A DNA stretch of 64,000 bases from an uncultured Anaerolineae bacterium (GTDB taxonomy: Bacteria; Chloroflexota; Anaerolineae; Anaerolineales; Villigracilaceae). The notes below the pieces were generated by a model. The model worked only from the letters and a program-made list of their open reading frames with translations, was not told the DNA's origin and searched no databases. Position numbers and translations under genes: made by a program. The stretch covers positions 36,777 through 100,776 of the forward strand of contig CAIJPN010000182.1 of NCBI GenBank assembly GCA_903822545.1, given 5' to 3'. The number at the start of each line of letters is the position of its first letter. The stretch's first letter is position 1. Below are positions 8,223-16,408 of the stretch, piece by piece.

Positions 8223-9389
8223 ATGACCAAACCACATGCCATCATCATCGGAGCAGGGTTTACCGGCGTGGCTACCGCGCACGACCTGGCTTTGCGCGGA
8301 TTTGATGTGACCGTCGTCGAACGCGGCGATATTTGCAACGGTACATCTGGCCGCACCCACGGCTTGCTCCACAGCGGCGGACGCTACGCCGTCAAAGACA
8401 AAGAATCGGCCATCGAGTGCATCGACGAGAACACCATCCTGCGCAAGATCGTCCCGCAAGTCATCGAACCCAATGGCGGCCTGTTCATCGCCATCGAAGA
8501 AGGCGACCTGGCTTACGCCGAGCAATTCATCGAAAGCTGCGAAGAATGCCACATCCAGCTCGATGAGTTGACCCCCCAGCAGGCGCTCAAGCTCGAGCCG
8601 AACATCAACCCCAAAGTGTTGAGCGCTTTCATCATCCCCGATGGAACCTTCGATCCGCTGCGCCTGGCGCTGGCTTTTGCCGGTACCGCCAAACACAACG
8701 GCGCGAAATTCCGCACCTACACCGAAGTGCAGGGGCTGCTGACAGATGGAAAAGGCACCGTCACCGGCATCAAAGTGCTCGACCGGGCTTCCAATAAATC
8801 ACAAGAACTCCACGCCGATGTGGTCGTCAACGCCACCGGCGCCTGGGCCGGGCAGATCACCGGCATGGCCGGGCTGGATGCGCCCGTCAAACCCACCCCC
8901 GGCATCATGGTGGCCTACGACCAGCGCTTCGTCCAGCGCGCCATCAACCGCCTGAATGTGCCTGGCGATGGCGACATTGTGCTGCCCCAGCGCCGCATGG
9001 TTGTGGTCGGCACCACATCCTTCGATGCTGAAAATCCCGATTACATCCCCGTGACCGATGAGCAGATCAAGATCATGCTCGATCGTGGCAGCGAACTCAT
9101 CCCCGGCATCCGCAACGCCAAACCGCGCGGCATCTACATGGCCACCCGCCCGCTGGTTGGCGGCGGCTCGGGACGCAGCATCGCCCGCACCTTCAAGTGC
9201 TACGACCACAAAGAAACCCACGGCATCGATGGTCTGGTCACAATCACCGGCGGCAAAGCCACCACCCTGCGCGCCATGGCCGAAAAGACCGCCGATGTAG
9301 TTTGCGCCAAACTGGGAGTCACCACCGCCTGCGTCACCAAAGAGACTCCGCTTCTCTCGTACCGCCAGTATTACACCATTCCCAACTAA
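8223..9389 (+). CDS. glpA: GlpA-like FAD-dependent sn-glycerol-3-phosphate dehydrogenase
   Basis: A 388-residue flavoprotein matching the catalytic part of E. coli anaerobic GlpA along its length. It shares the FAD dinucleotide motif IIIGAGFTGVATAHDLA, the NGTSGRTHGLLHSGGRYAV segment, the IPDGTFDPLRL stretch and the C-terminal TITGGKATTLRAMAE. It oxidises glycerol 3-phosphate to dihydroxyacetone phosphate. E. coli GlpA has about 540 residues with a C-terminal [2Fe-2S] BFD-like domain, and that domain is absent here. There is no glpB or glpC nearby. Instead three genes of succinate-dehydrogenase type follow within 11, 13 and 4 bases. I infer that those subunits replace GlpB/GlpC as electron carriers to quinone. 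Confidence 0.85.
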   Translation: MTKPHAIIIGAGFTGVATAHDLALRGFDVTVVERGDICNGTSGRTHGLLHSGGRYAVKDKESAIECIDENTILRKIVPQVIEPNGGLFIAIEEGDLAYAEQFIESCEECHIQLDELTPQQALKLEPNINPKVLSAFIIPDGTFDPLRLALAFAGTAKHNGAKFRTYTEVQGLLTDGKGTVTGIKVLDRASNKSQELHADVVVNATGAWAGQITGMAGLDAPVKPTPGIMVAYDQRFVQRAINRLNVPGDGDIVLPQRRMVVVGTTSFDAENPDYIPVTDEQIKIMLDRGSELIPGIRNAKPRGIYMATRPLVGGGSGRSIARTFKCYDHKETHGIDGLVTITGGKATTLRAMAEKTADVVCAKLGVTTACVTKETPLLSYRQYYTIPN

Positions 9390-9400
9390 GGAGAAGCGCC

Positions 9401-10129
9401 ATGACCGAAAAATGGAACATCACCCTGCGAGTTTCCCGCCAAAAAGATACCGAAAACCAGCATTTTGACGACTTCAAAATGGAAGTCAACCCCGATGAAT
9501 ACGTGCTCGACGCGGTAGAACGCGTCTGGGCCTTCATGGATCGCACCCTGTGCTACCGCCACGCCTGCCACCACTCCACCTGCGGCGCCTGCGGTATGCG
9601 CGTCAACGGCGTAGAAAAACTGACCTGTATTACCCCCATTCGTGCCGTTACCAGCAACGGCGCCACGCTCAAAGTTGAACCGCTGCGCAATTTCCCGGTC
9701 GTCAGCGATCTGGCTGTGGATATGGGCGCTTTCTACCGCAAAATGGAAGTAGTCAGCGCCCGCGCCGTGCTGCCCATCACCGAAGCCGAGATCGAGAACC
9801 CTGCTACTAACTGGCCCCAGAATGATGCCCAATTCCTGCGCCTGAGCGACTGCCTGGAATGCGGATTGTGCATCAGTGCCTGCCCCGTAGCCGCCACCAG
9901 CCCCGAGTATCTTGGCCCGGCTCCCCTGGCCGCTGCCCAGGATGTGGGCATCCACCGCAACCCCGAATTGCTCGGCATCGTCGATTGCGAAGATGGCGTC
10001 TGGCGCTGCCACAGCGCCTTTGAGTGTACAGCCGTCTGCCCTTCCTTCGTCGATCCCGCACGTCGAATCATGGCCCTGCGCACACAGGTTATCGGCGCGA
10101 AGCTGGGCAAACTCTTCGGCAAGGCCTGA
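9401..10129 (+). CDS. Succinate dehydrogenase/fumarate reductase-type iron-sulfur subunit, partner of GlpA
   Basis: A 242-residue SdhB/FrdB-type electron-transfer subunit. All three cluster-binding sets are complete: the [2Fe-2S] set C56-x4-C61-x2-C64-x11-C76, the first ferredoxin set C151-x2-C154-x2-C157-x3-C161-P, and the second set C203-HSAFE-C209-x3-C213-P. The last has the same spacing as E. coli SdhB (CHSxxxCxxVCP). The start at 9401 has AAGGAG upstream; an in-frame extension to 9197 lies inside glpA and is rejected. It follows glpA by 11 bases and precedes two anchor genes. No SdhA flavoprotein is present, so this subunit presumably takes electrons from GlpA. Confidence 0.9.
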   Translation: MTEKWNITLRVSRQKDTENQHFDDFKMEVNPDEYVLDAVERVWAFMDRTLCYRHACHHSTCGACGMRVNGVEKLTCITPIRAVTSNGATLKVEPLRNFPVVSDLAVDMGAFYRKMEVVSARAVLPITEAEIENPATNWPQNDAQFLRLSDCLECGLCISACPVAATSPEYLGPAPLAAAQDVGIHRNPELLGIVDCEDGVWRCHSAFECTAVCPSFVDPARRIMALRTQVIGAKLGKLFGKA

Positions 10130-10142
10130 TGGAGTCGAAATC

Positions 10143-10526
10143 ATGAACAACCAACCTTCTGCAAACAAATTTTGGGCCTGGTTCAACCCCATGGGCCGCC
10201 AGGTAGGCGGCTGGGCCTTCATCCTAAACCGCATCACCGCCCTCGGCCTGACCTTTTACCTGTTCCTGCACCTGATTGTGCTCAACCAGCTTGCGCAAGG
10301 CCCCGCAGCCTATGGCGGCTTCATCGCCCTGACGGAGAATCCCATCGTCAAACTGGGTGAGTTGCTGGTTGTCGCTGCAGCCATCATGCACGGGCTGAAC
10401 GGCATCCGCATTATTTTCACCAGCTTTGGCATCGGTGTCACCCGCCAAAAAGAGCTTTTCTATGGCTTTATGGTGGTTGCGCTGGTTGCCATCCTGTTTT
10501 TCGCCGCCCGCATGTATATGGGATAA
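10143..10526 (+). CDS. SdhC-like cytochrome b membrane anchor
   Basis: A 127-residue protein with three hydrophobic helices (about 25-50, 68-92, 104-122). LNRITAL near residue 29-35 resembles the SdhC R-x-[ST] quinone-site motif. His43 (YLFLHLIV) and His83 (IMHGLNGIR) are candidate heme b ligands; H-x-x-x-G-x-R is characteristic of succinate dehydrogenase anchors. The ATG at 10143 is chosen because it follows the iron-sulfur gene by 13 bases. It should anchor the GlpA/iron-sulfur module to the membrane and contribute to the quinone site. Confidence 0.8.
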   Translation: MNNQPSANKFWAWFNPMGRQVGGWAFILNRITALGLTFYLFLHLIVLNQLAQGPAAYGGFIALTENPIVKLGELLVVAAAIMHGLNGIRIIFTSFGIGVTRQKELFYGFMVVALVAILFFAARMYMG

Positions 10527-10530
10527 CCCT

Positions 10531-10926
10531 ATGACCACACCCACTACCTTCAAACCCGTTTCTGCCCCGCGCCCAGGCGAAAATTCCACACTCTGGCTCA
10601 TCAAAATTGCCACCGGGCCGGTGCTGGTGCTGGTGTTAATCCTGCACTTCACTGTCAACCATTACCTGGGCAGCATGTCTTCCGGCTTGATGACTTATGA
10701 TGATGTTATTCAGTACTTCCAAAACCCCATCATCCCGGCCATCGAGATTTTGTTTCTCATCACCGTGGTCAGCCATTGCCTGATCGGCCTGCGCGGCATC
10801 ATCCTCGACCTGAACCCCTCGCGCAGCGTACTCAACATCACCACATGGGCTTTGGTTATTCTCGGTGTTTCATCGGTTGTTTATGGCATCTGGCTGGCGC
10901 TAACTATCGCATCCAAAAGCGTTTAA
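10531..10926 (+). CDS. SdhD-like membrane anchor
   Basis: A 131-residue protein with three predicted transmembrane helices (about 22-45, 68-92, 100-125). The second helix carries SHCLIGLRGIILDL, the H-x3-G-x-R-x-I-x-x-D signature of succinate dehydrogenase anchors, with His82 as candidate heme ligand. His39 and His44 lie in helix 1. It starts four bases after the stop of the SdhC-like gene. Together they make the classic two-subunit anchor, but downstream of a GlpA rather than an SdhA. Confidence 0.8.
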   Translation: MTTPTTFKPVSAPRPGENSTLWLIKIATGPVLVLVLILHFTVNHYLGSMSSGLMTYDDVIQYFQNPIIPAIEILFLITVVSHCLIGLRGIILDLNPSRSVLNITTWALVILGVSSVVYGIWLALTIASKSV

Positions 10927-10962
10927 CTGCTTCAATAAAATTGATTTTGTCCATCCCCATCG

Positions 10963-10990
10963 GTAGGGCAAGATAACCATCTTGCCCTAC
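10963..10990. repeat. GTAGGGC-type hairpin repeat before the DhaM-EI gene
   Basis: GTAGGGCAAGAT and its exact reverse complement form a 12-bp stem around AACC. There is no T run, so this is not a standard terminator. It belongs to the same GTAGGG...CCCTAC family as 51071-51164 and 54713-54733. Confidence 0.7.
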
Positions 10991-11016
10991 ATCATTCACA
11001 TATTCTCCGAGGATTT

Positions 11017-13500
11017 ATGGTTGGATTGGTACTCGTTTCTCATAGCCGCGCCCTGGCCGATGCTTTAGTCGGGCTATTACGCCAGGTGGCCTCGCCCAAC
11101 CTGCCGGTAGTGGTTGCCGCTGGCATTGGCGATGATCGCCGCGAGTTTGGCACAGACGCTGTTGAAATCATGGAGGCCATCCAATCCGTTTACACCGATG
11201 ACGGTGTGCTGGTGTTAATGGATTTGGGCAGTGCCGTGCTCAGTGCCGAGATGGCGCTGGATTTCCTGCCCGATGAAATGAAAACCAATATCCGTTTTTG
11301 CGCTGCGCCCATGGTGGAAGGGGCTGTGGCCGCTGCCGTCCAAATTGGGTTGAATAGCGATTTGGATACGGTCTGTCGTGAGGCGAATGAAGCCCTCGCC
11401 CCCAAACGGCAGCATCTCGGGTTGGAATTGAACGAACCAACCGCCCTGATCGTGCCAACCGTTGAATCGGCTGAATCCATCACCCTGACTCTTACCAACC
11501 TGCACGGCCTGCACGCCCGCCCGGCCGCCAAATTCGTCCAGGCGGCGGCAGGATTCAAGGCCACCATCACCGTCAGCAACCTGACGAACGGCAAAGGCCC
11601 GGTTTCGGCGCGCAGCCTGAATGCCGTGGCTACGCTGGGGGCGATTGAGAATCACCAGATCCGCATCAGTGCATCGGGTGAGGGCGCTGCTAAAGCGTTG
11701 GAGACGCTCAAAGTGCTGGTGGAAGCCAATTTTGGCGAAGCGCCCGCTGCCACAGCCGCTATCACGCCCAAAATAATGGAAGCGCGCCCCCAGGGCGGAA
11801 TCCCCATCTCAGAAGGAGTCGCGCTCGCGCCGTTGTATCGCTACCAGCCGCCGACCCCGCCCATTCCCGATTCTCCAGCCGAAAACCTGGAAGCTGAATG
11901 GCAGCGTTTGCAAGATGCCATTGCCGCCACATCCAGCGATATTGCTCGCCGTGCCCGGCAGCTAAAACAGACTATCGGCGTGGACGAAGCCGCCATTTTT
12001 GATGCCCACGCGCTGATCTTGCAGGACCCCGACCTGGCCGATTCCGTCCGTGAAGGTATTTTTGCGCGCCGCGAAAACGCCGCCCGCGCCTGGGACACAG
12101 CCATCGCCGCCGCAGTGCGCAGTTTTCGGGCGCTGGAGGATGCCTATTTGCAGGCCCGCGCCGTGGATGTGGAAGATGTGGGGCGGCAGGTGTTGTTTGC
12201 GCTTTCGGACAAAAGCGCCGCTGCGCCGCTGGTTTTTGCGCAGCCGGTGATTTTGTACGCCGCTGACCTGACCCCCACCGAAACTTCGCAGTTGGATATG
12301 AAAATGGTGCTCGGCATCATCACGACGGGCGGCGGGCCGACCTCGCACAGCGCCATCCTTTCGCGCGCGCTGGGCATCCCGGCGGTGGCGGGGGTGGGTG
12401 CCCTGCTGGAACAGCATCCCGATGGCATTTTGACCGGGCTGGATGGTTTTTCTGGCGAAGTTTGGCTGAACCCGGCCCCCGAACTGGTCTCAACCCTGGA
12501 AAAGCGCCGCGCCGAATGGCTGGTGGGCCGCGAAAAGCTGCAACAGGCCAGCCACGCCCTGGCCGTAACCAAAGATGGCCGCCGCGTGGAAGTTTTTGCC
12601 AACCTGGGCGGCCTGGCCGATGCCCGCGCTGCGCTCGAAAATGGCGCGGAAGGCTGTGGCCTGCTGCGCACCGAGTTCCTGTTCCTGACGCGCGATACTG
12701 CCCCAGGTGAGGAGGAGCAGTATGCCTTGCTGCGCCAGATTTTTGAGACGATGGGCGCAGCCTGCCCCGTGACCACCCGCACGCTGGATGTGGGCGGCGA
12801 CAAAGAACTGCCGTATATCCATCTGCCGGTGGAGCCCAACCCGTTCCTGGGGGTGCGTGCGCTGCGCCTGTCGCTGGCGCGGCCAGAGCTGTTCATGCCG
12901 CAGTTGCGCGCCATCTTGCGCGCTGCCGATGGCCTGCCTTGCCGTATCATGTTCCCAATGGTGGCGGATGTGAACGAAATCCGCCAGGCGCGCCAGTGGG
13001 TGGAAAAAGCCCACGCCGAGTTGGAAATCGAAAAAATAGCCCACGCCTGGCCGGTAGAATTGGGCATTATGGTGGAAATCCCCTCGGCGGCGCTGCTCAG
13101 CCCGGTGTTGGCCCGCGAAGTGGACTTTTTCTCTATCGGCACCAACGACCTGACGCAGTACACATTGGCCGCCGAACGCGGCAACCCGGCGCTCTCTCAC
13201 CTGGCAGACGGGTTGCACCCGGCGGTCTTGAAATTGATCAAAACGGTTGCAGATGCCGCCCACCAGGCCGGGAAATGGGCCGGGATTTGTGGCGAACTGG
13301 GCGGCGATGCCGAAGCCGCCCCGGTGCTGGTCGGCCTGGGCGTGGATGAACTCAGCCTGAACCCGGCGGGCATCCCGCGCATCAAAGCTGTCCTGCGCGA
13401 GTGGACAGTGGATGCCGCCCAGGCGCTGGCCCAGCGCGCGCTGGAGTGTGCCACCAGCGCGGATGTGCGCATGCTGGTGCGCCAGTCTGCCAGTTCTTGA
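11017..13500 (+). CDS. dhaM: DhaM-HPr-Enzyme I fusion, single-chain phosphorelay for dihydroxyacetone kinase
   Basis: An 827-residue protein with three PTS modules in order. A DhaM EIIA-mannose-like domain spans about 1-130 with phospho-acceptor His9 in VLVSHSRALA. An HPr domain spans about 154-240 with His166 in GLHARPA. A complete enzyme I spans about 260-827 with His444 in GGGPTSHSAIL and the C-terminal PEP-binding barrel (FFSIGTNDLTQYTLA). E. coli DhaM has the same order but only an incomplete EI part. Here the full EI should accept phosphate from PEP and pass it along one chain (His444 to His166 to His9) to ADP on DhaL. No other PTS genes are in the window. The GTAGGGC hairpin lies just upstream, with GAGGA before the ATG. 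Confidence 0.92.
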   Translation: MVGLVLVSHSRALADALVGLLRQVASPNLPVVVAAGIGDDRREFGTDAVEIMEAIQSVYTDDGVLVLMDLGSAVLSAEMALDFLPDEMKTNIRFCAAPMVEGAVAAAVQIGLNSDLDTVCREANEALAPKRQHLGLELNEPTALIVPTVESAESITLTLTNLHGLHARPAAKFVQAAAGFKATITVSNLTNGKGPVSARSLNAVATLGAIENHQIRISASGEGAAKALETLKVLVEANFGEAPAATAAITPKIMEARPQGGIPISEGVALAPLYRYQPPTPPIPDSPAENLEAEWQRLQDAIAATSSDIARRARQLKQTIGVDEAAIFDAHALILQDPDLADSVREGIFARRENAARAWDTAIAAAVRSFRALEDAYLQARAVDVEDVGRQVLFALSDKSAAAPLVFAQPVILYAADLTPTETSQLDMKMVLGIITTGGGPTSHSAILSRALGIPAVAGVGALLEQHPDGILTGLDGFSGEVWLNPAPELVSTLEKRRAEWLVGREKLQQASHALAVTKDGRRVEVFANLGGLADARAALENGAEGCGLLRTEFLFLTRDTAPGEEEQYALLRQIFETMGAACPVTTRTLDVGGDKELPYIHLPVEPNPFLGVRALRLSLARPELFMPQLRAILRAADGLPCRIMFPMVADVNEIRQARQWVEKAHAELEIEKIAHAWPVELGIMVEIPSAALLSPVLAREVDFFSIGTNDLTQYTLAAERGNPALSHLADGLHPAVLKLIKTVADAAHQAGKWAGICGELGGDAEAAPVLVGLGVDELSLNPAGIPRIKAVLREWTVDAAQALAQRALECATSADVRMLVRQSASS

Positions 13501-13596
13501 GTTTTGTTTCTGGTCGATTGTGGGATTCATTTGTTGCCTGGGGGATAAAAGCCTTTGAAAGTTGTGATATAACTCGCTTCCAAAGTGAGTTGACTT

Positions 13597-15273
13597 ATGA
13601 ATTTCCCCGAACCAATCTATAAAAATGCCCTGTCTGATTTCCATGACGCCCGCCGTAAAGCCTCCATGCAGGAGGTGTTGGCGCGGCTGACTGGCAAATC
13701 AAACGAACTGCTTTCTTTTGATGAAGTTGCCTCCAAGCTCAAACTTAACGCGCGCAGTGAGCGCGGTGTGTATGAGATTCCACTCAAAGCCATTGTTGGC
13801 AGCGTCGGCCGCTATACTGATTTCACCCGCACCTTCCTGCCGCGCGGAACCACGAATCAAGAGCGCTGGGCGCGCGTCAAAGCCGTCATCGACAATCCCT
13901 CCGGCCCTGGCTGGCCGCCGATTGAAGTCTATAAAGTCGGTGAAGTTTATTTTGTGCTGGATGGCAACCATCGCGTTTCGGTGGCCCGCCAGGAAGGCTT
14001 TGAGCACATCGAAGCGCATGTGATTGAGATCAAAACCAGCGTATCCCTTACCCCTGACATCCAGCCCGATGACCTGATCATCAAAGCCGAATATGCCGGT
14101 TTCCTGGAAGAAACTAACATCCTCGCCCTGCGCCCCGGCATTGACCTGAGCGTGACCGTCCCTGGGCAGTATAACAAGCTGCGCGAGCATATCGCCGTTC
14201 ACCAGTATTACATGGGCATCGATTTCCAACGCGAAATCCCTTATCCTGAGGCGCTGAGCCACTGGTACCACAACGTTTATGCGCCGATGGTGGAATCGAT
14301 CCGCGAACGGGGGCTGTTGCGCTGGTTTCCAGGTCGCACCGAAACAGATATGTACCTGTGGGTCTCGGAACATCGCGCTGCGCTGGAGGCTGAACTGGGC
14401 TGGAATATCCGCCCCGATAATGTCATCACCGCCCTGGCTGCGCGCGAACACCCGCAGGTGGAAAGCGAGGCCGCCGAACCTGGACATTGGCGTGCCACCC
14501 GCATCCTTGACCGTTACACGGATCGTTTATTCCGTGAAATCCTGGTTTCCGTCAACGGTTCACCTGAGAGCTGGCAGGCGCTCGAACAGGCCATTATCAT
14601 TGCTCATCGTGAAAAGGCAGAATTGCACGGCCTGCATATTGTGGCTTCACGTGGCGAAATCGAAAGCCCGCAGGCGCTCAAAGTGCAGGAAACCTTCAAC
14701 CAGCGCTGCCAGGCTGCCGGATTAAGTGGAAAACTTGCCATCGAACAGGGCGACATTGCCAGCCAGGTTTGTGCCCGCGCCCTGCTGGCTGACCTGGCTG
14801 TGCTGAATGTGGCCCACCCGCCCCCAGAAGGGCTTGCCAGCCTGGCATCTGGCTTGCGCACCATCATCTGGAAGTCCGCCCGGCCCATTCTTACTGTTCC
14901 AGACACGGCCAGCCCGATGGATAATGCCCTGGTGGCTTTTGATGGCAGTGTTCGCGCGCGTGAAGCGCTTTTTGTGGCTGCCTACCTGGCCGAGCAGTGG
15001 AAAACCAAACTGACAGTTGCCACTGCCGCCAGCGACACACCTGCCAATGCCCAGGATTATGCCCGCGAATATCTTACCCTGCATGAAATCCCCGCCGATT
15101 TCTTGACCATCGATGGCCCTGCTGATACCCTGCTCGATATTATCCAGCAGCGGGAGATCAACCTGGTTTTAATGGGCAGCTATGGCGGCTCTGCCTGGCA
15201 GGAACTCATTATCGGCAGCGTTGTCAACCTGATGCTGCGCAAAGCCACCTGCCCGCTCCTGATTTGCCGGTGA
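13597..15273 (+). CDS. ParB-like domain fused to universal stress protein domain(s)
   Basis: A 558-residue chimera. The N-terminal part carries a ParB/sulfiredoxin-type strand-helix motif, VLDGNHRVSVARQEG at about residues 121-135, within a region of unknown role. The C-terminal part (about 310-558) holds one degenerate and one clear UspA-like domain. The clear one has GSYGGSAWQELIIGS, an exact G-x2-G-x9-G-S ATP-binding signature near residues 525-540. ParB-like DGNHR modules can bind nucleotides, so the whole may be a nucleotide-responsive stress protein. Function is unknown. It follows the PTS gene by about 97 bases on the same strand, and ridA lies downstream. Confidence 0.65.
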   Translation: MNFPEPIYKNALSDFHDARRKASMQEVLARLTGKSNELLSFDEVASKLKLNARSERGVYEIPLKAIVGSVGRYTDFTRTFLPRGTTNQERWARVKAVIDNPSGPGWPPIEVYKVGEVYFVLDGNHRVSVARQEGFEHIEAHVIEIKTSVSLTPDIQPDDLIIKAEYAGFLEETNILALRPGIDLSVTVPGQYNKLREHIAVHQYYMGIDFQREIPYPEALSHWYHNVYAPMVESIRERGLLRWFPGRTETDMYLWVSEHRAALEAELGWNIRPDNVITALAAREHPQVESEAAEPGHWRATRILDRYTDRLFREILVSVNGSPESWQALEQAIIIAHREKAELHGLHIVASRGEIESPQALKVQETFNQRCQAAGLSGKLAIEQGDIASQVCARALLADLAVLNVAHPPPEGLASLASGLRTIIWKSARPILTVPDTASPMDNALVAFDGSVRAREALFVAAYLAEQWKTKLTVATAASDTPANAQDYAREYLTLHEIPADFLTIDGPADTLLDIIQQREINLVLMGSYGGSAWQELIIGSVVNLMLRKATCPLLICR

Positions 15274-15489
15274 ACAGACTGTTCCGCCCACCTTCAAAAG
15301 TGGCATGGGATTCTGGAAACCATCAAATTGGAACCCTTCTCTCCCTGGAAGGTGTGCCTGCCAGATATGCTGGTTCATCACAGAAATTCTCAGGGAGCCT
15401 GGGGCCTGATACCAGATGGATTGATGTAAAATCATACCAGCCGGGCTGCAACAGGCTGCCTGGCAATTCCAACTGAAGGAGAAACCCCC

Positions 15490-15873
15490 ATGAGCGTACG
15501 CAACATTGTTACAACCGAAAAAGCCCCCAAAGCGATAGGCCCCTATTCCGTTGCCATCCAGACGGATGGTTTTGTCTTCTGTTCCGGCCAGCTTGGGCTG
15601 GATCCTGCCACTGGTGACCTGGTCGCGGCTGATGTCGAGTCGCAAACCCGCCAGTCGCTGACCAACCTGAAGAACGTGCTCGAATCCGCCGGTTCGGGAC
15701 TGGAAAAAGTCGTCAAAACCACCGTGTTCCTGAAAGATATGGCCGACTTCCCCAAGATGAACGCCATCTACGGCGAATTTTTCTCATCCAACCCTCCAGC
15801 GCGCTCGACTGTGGCGGTGGCAGGATTGCCCAAGGGTGGCCTGGTTGAGATCGAAGCTACCGCACTGCGCTAA
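15490..15873 (+). CDS. ridA: RidA-family enamine/imine deaminase
   Basis: A 127-residue YjgF/UK114 protein of normal length. RidA hydrolyses reactive 2-aminoacrylate and related enamines formed by PLP enzymes. Family features visible are the N-terminal TEKAPKAIGPYSVAI, FCSGQLGLDP, and the C-terminal PPARSTVAVAGLPKGGLVEIEATA, with the conserved active-site arginine in PPARS and the glutamate near the end. AAGGAG lies eight bases upstream of the ATG. The trimeric cytoplasmic form is usual. No functional partner is obvious among the neighbours. Confidence 0.93.
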   Translation: MSVRNIVTTEKAPKAIGPYSVAIQTDGFVFCSGQLGLDPATGDLVAADVESQTRQSLTNLKNVLESAGSGLEKVVKTTVFLKDMADFPKMNAIYGEFFSSNPPARSTVAVAGLPKGGLVEIEATALR

Positions 15874-15971
15874 AATAGCCTGTGTCAAATCAGAGCGCCC
15901 GGCATTCCAGGGCGCGGGAACTTATCTGTGCGCATAATGGTAAAATTAGTGCTCATTGCACCGCAGGACAG

Positions 15972-15997
15972 GGCAGCCAGTTTATTCTCTGGCTGCC
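15972..15997. repeat. Perfect 9-bp hairpin downstream of ridA
   Basis: GGCAGCCAG and CTGGCTGCC pair around an 8-base loop, with no T run. The surrounding 15874-16091 region otherwise shows only a weak GCGCCC/GGGCGC pair and no gene. Confidence 0.5.
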
Positions 15998-16091
15998 GCT
16001 AAAAAGCTAAATCCAATTTTAAACATCGCTCTCGCCCTGCCGAGCTCCTTTTGTTGGGAGAAAAGCCAGGATTGAGTGAAAAATCGGCCGC

Positions 16092-16403
16092 ATGCCTTCA
16101 ATCGTATCCGTCATGGAGCCCTGTTACAACGAACAAAAACGCATCCGTTTTTTGATGGATGCGATTTTTGCGCAAACCAACCCACATTCCCTGCTGGATG
16201 TTATCGATAATGATGCCCATTGCGTGGCGAAAGCTGTCTGTGCGAGGCAATCCTATTTTATGCAATTGACGCTTGGCGCGCTCGTACCACAGCAGACAGG
16301 CCAGTTTTCGCTGGGGGGTGGGCTGCTGCTGGTCATTTTTGTGATGAATTTTGCATGGGCTGGCGGCTTTTTGTGGAGTATGCTAGTTGGAGCGAGGAAG
16401 TAA
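16092..16403 (+). pseudogene. Remnant of a family 2 glycosyltransferase
   Basis: The first about 38 residues (MPSIVSVMEPCYNEQKRIRF and on to FAQTNPHSLLDVI) are the N-terminus of a GT2 glycosyltransferase. The nucleotide-sugar DxD and catalytic regions that should follow are missing. After about 45 unrelated residues the frame ends in a hydrophobic helix plus basic tail (FAWAGGFLWSMLVGARK), as at the C-terminus of membrane-attached GT2 proteins. This is best read as a gene with a large internal deletion. A full-length enzyme would be about 330 residues, and 103 remain. It ends five bases before the sugar transferase gene. An intact small membrane protein of unknown role cannot be excluded. Confidence 0.55.
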
Positions 16404-16408
16404 TCCAC

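Noticed and set aside
9197..9400. N-terminal extension of the iron-sulfur subunit reading into glpA
   Set aside because: The ATG at 9401 has an AAGGAG site and gives the normal SdhB N-terminus; the extension is Arg/His-rich shadow sequence.
8223..10926. The four genes taken as a normal succinate dehydrogenase operon
   Set aside because: The flavoprotein matches GlpA throughout and lacks the SdhA pattern, so the cluster is not plain complex II.
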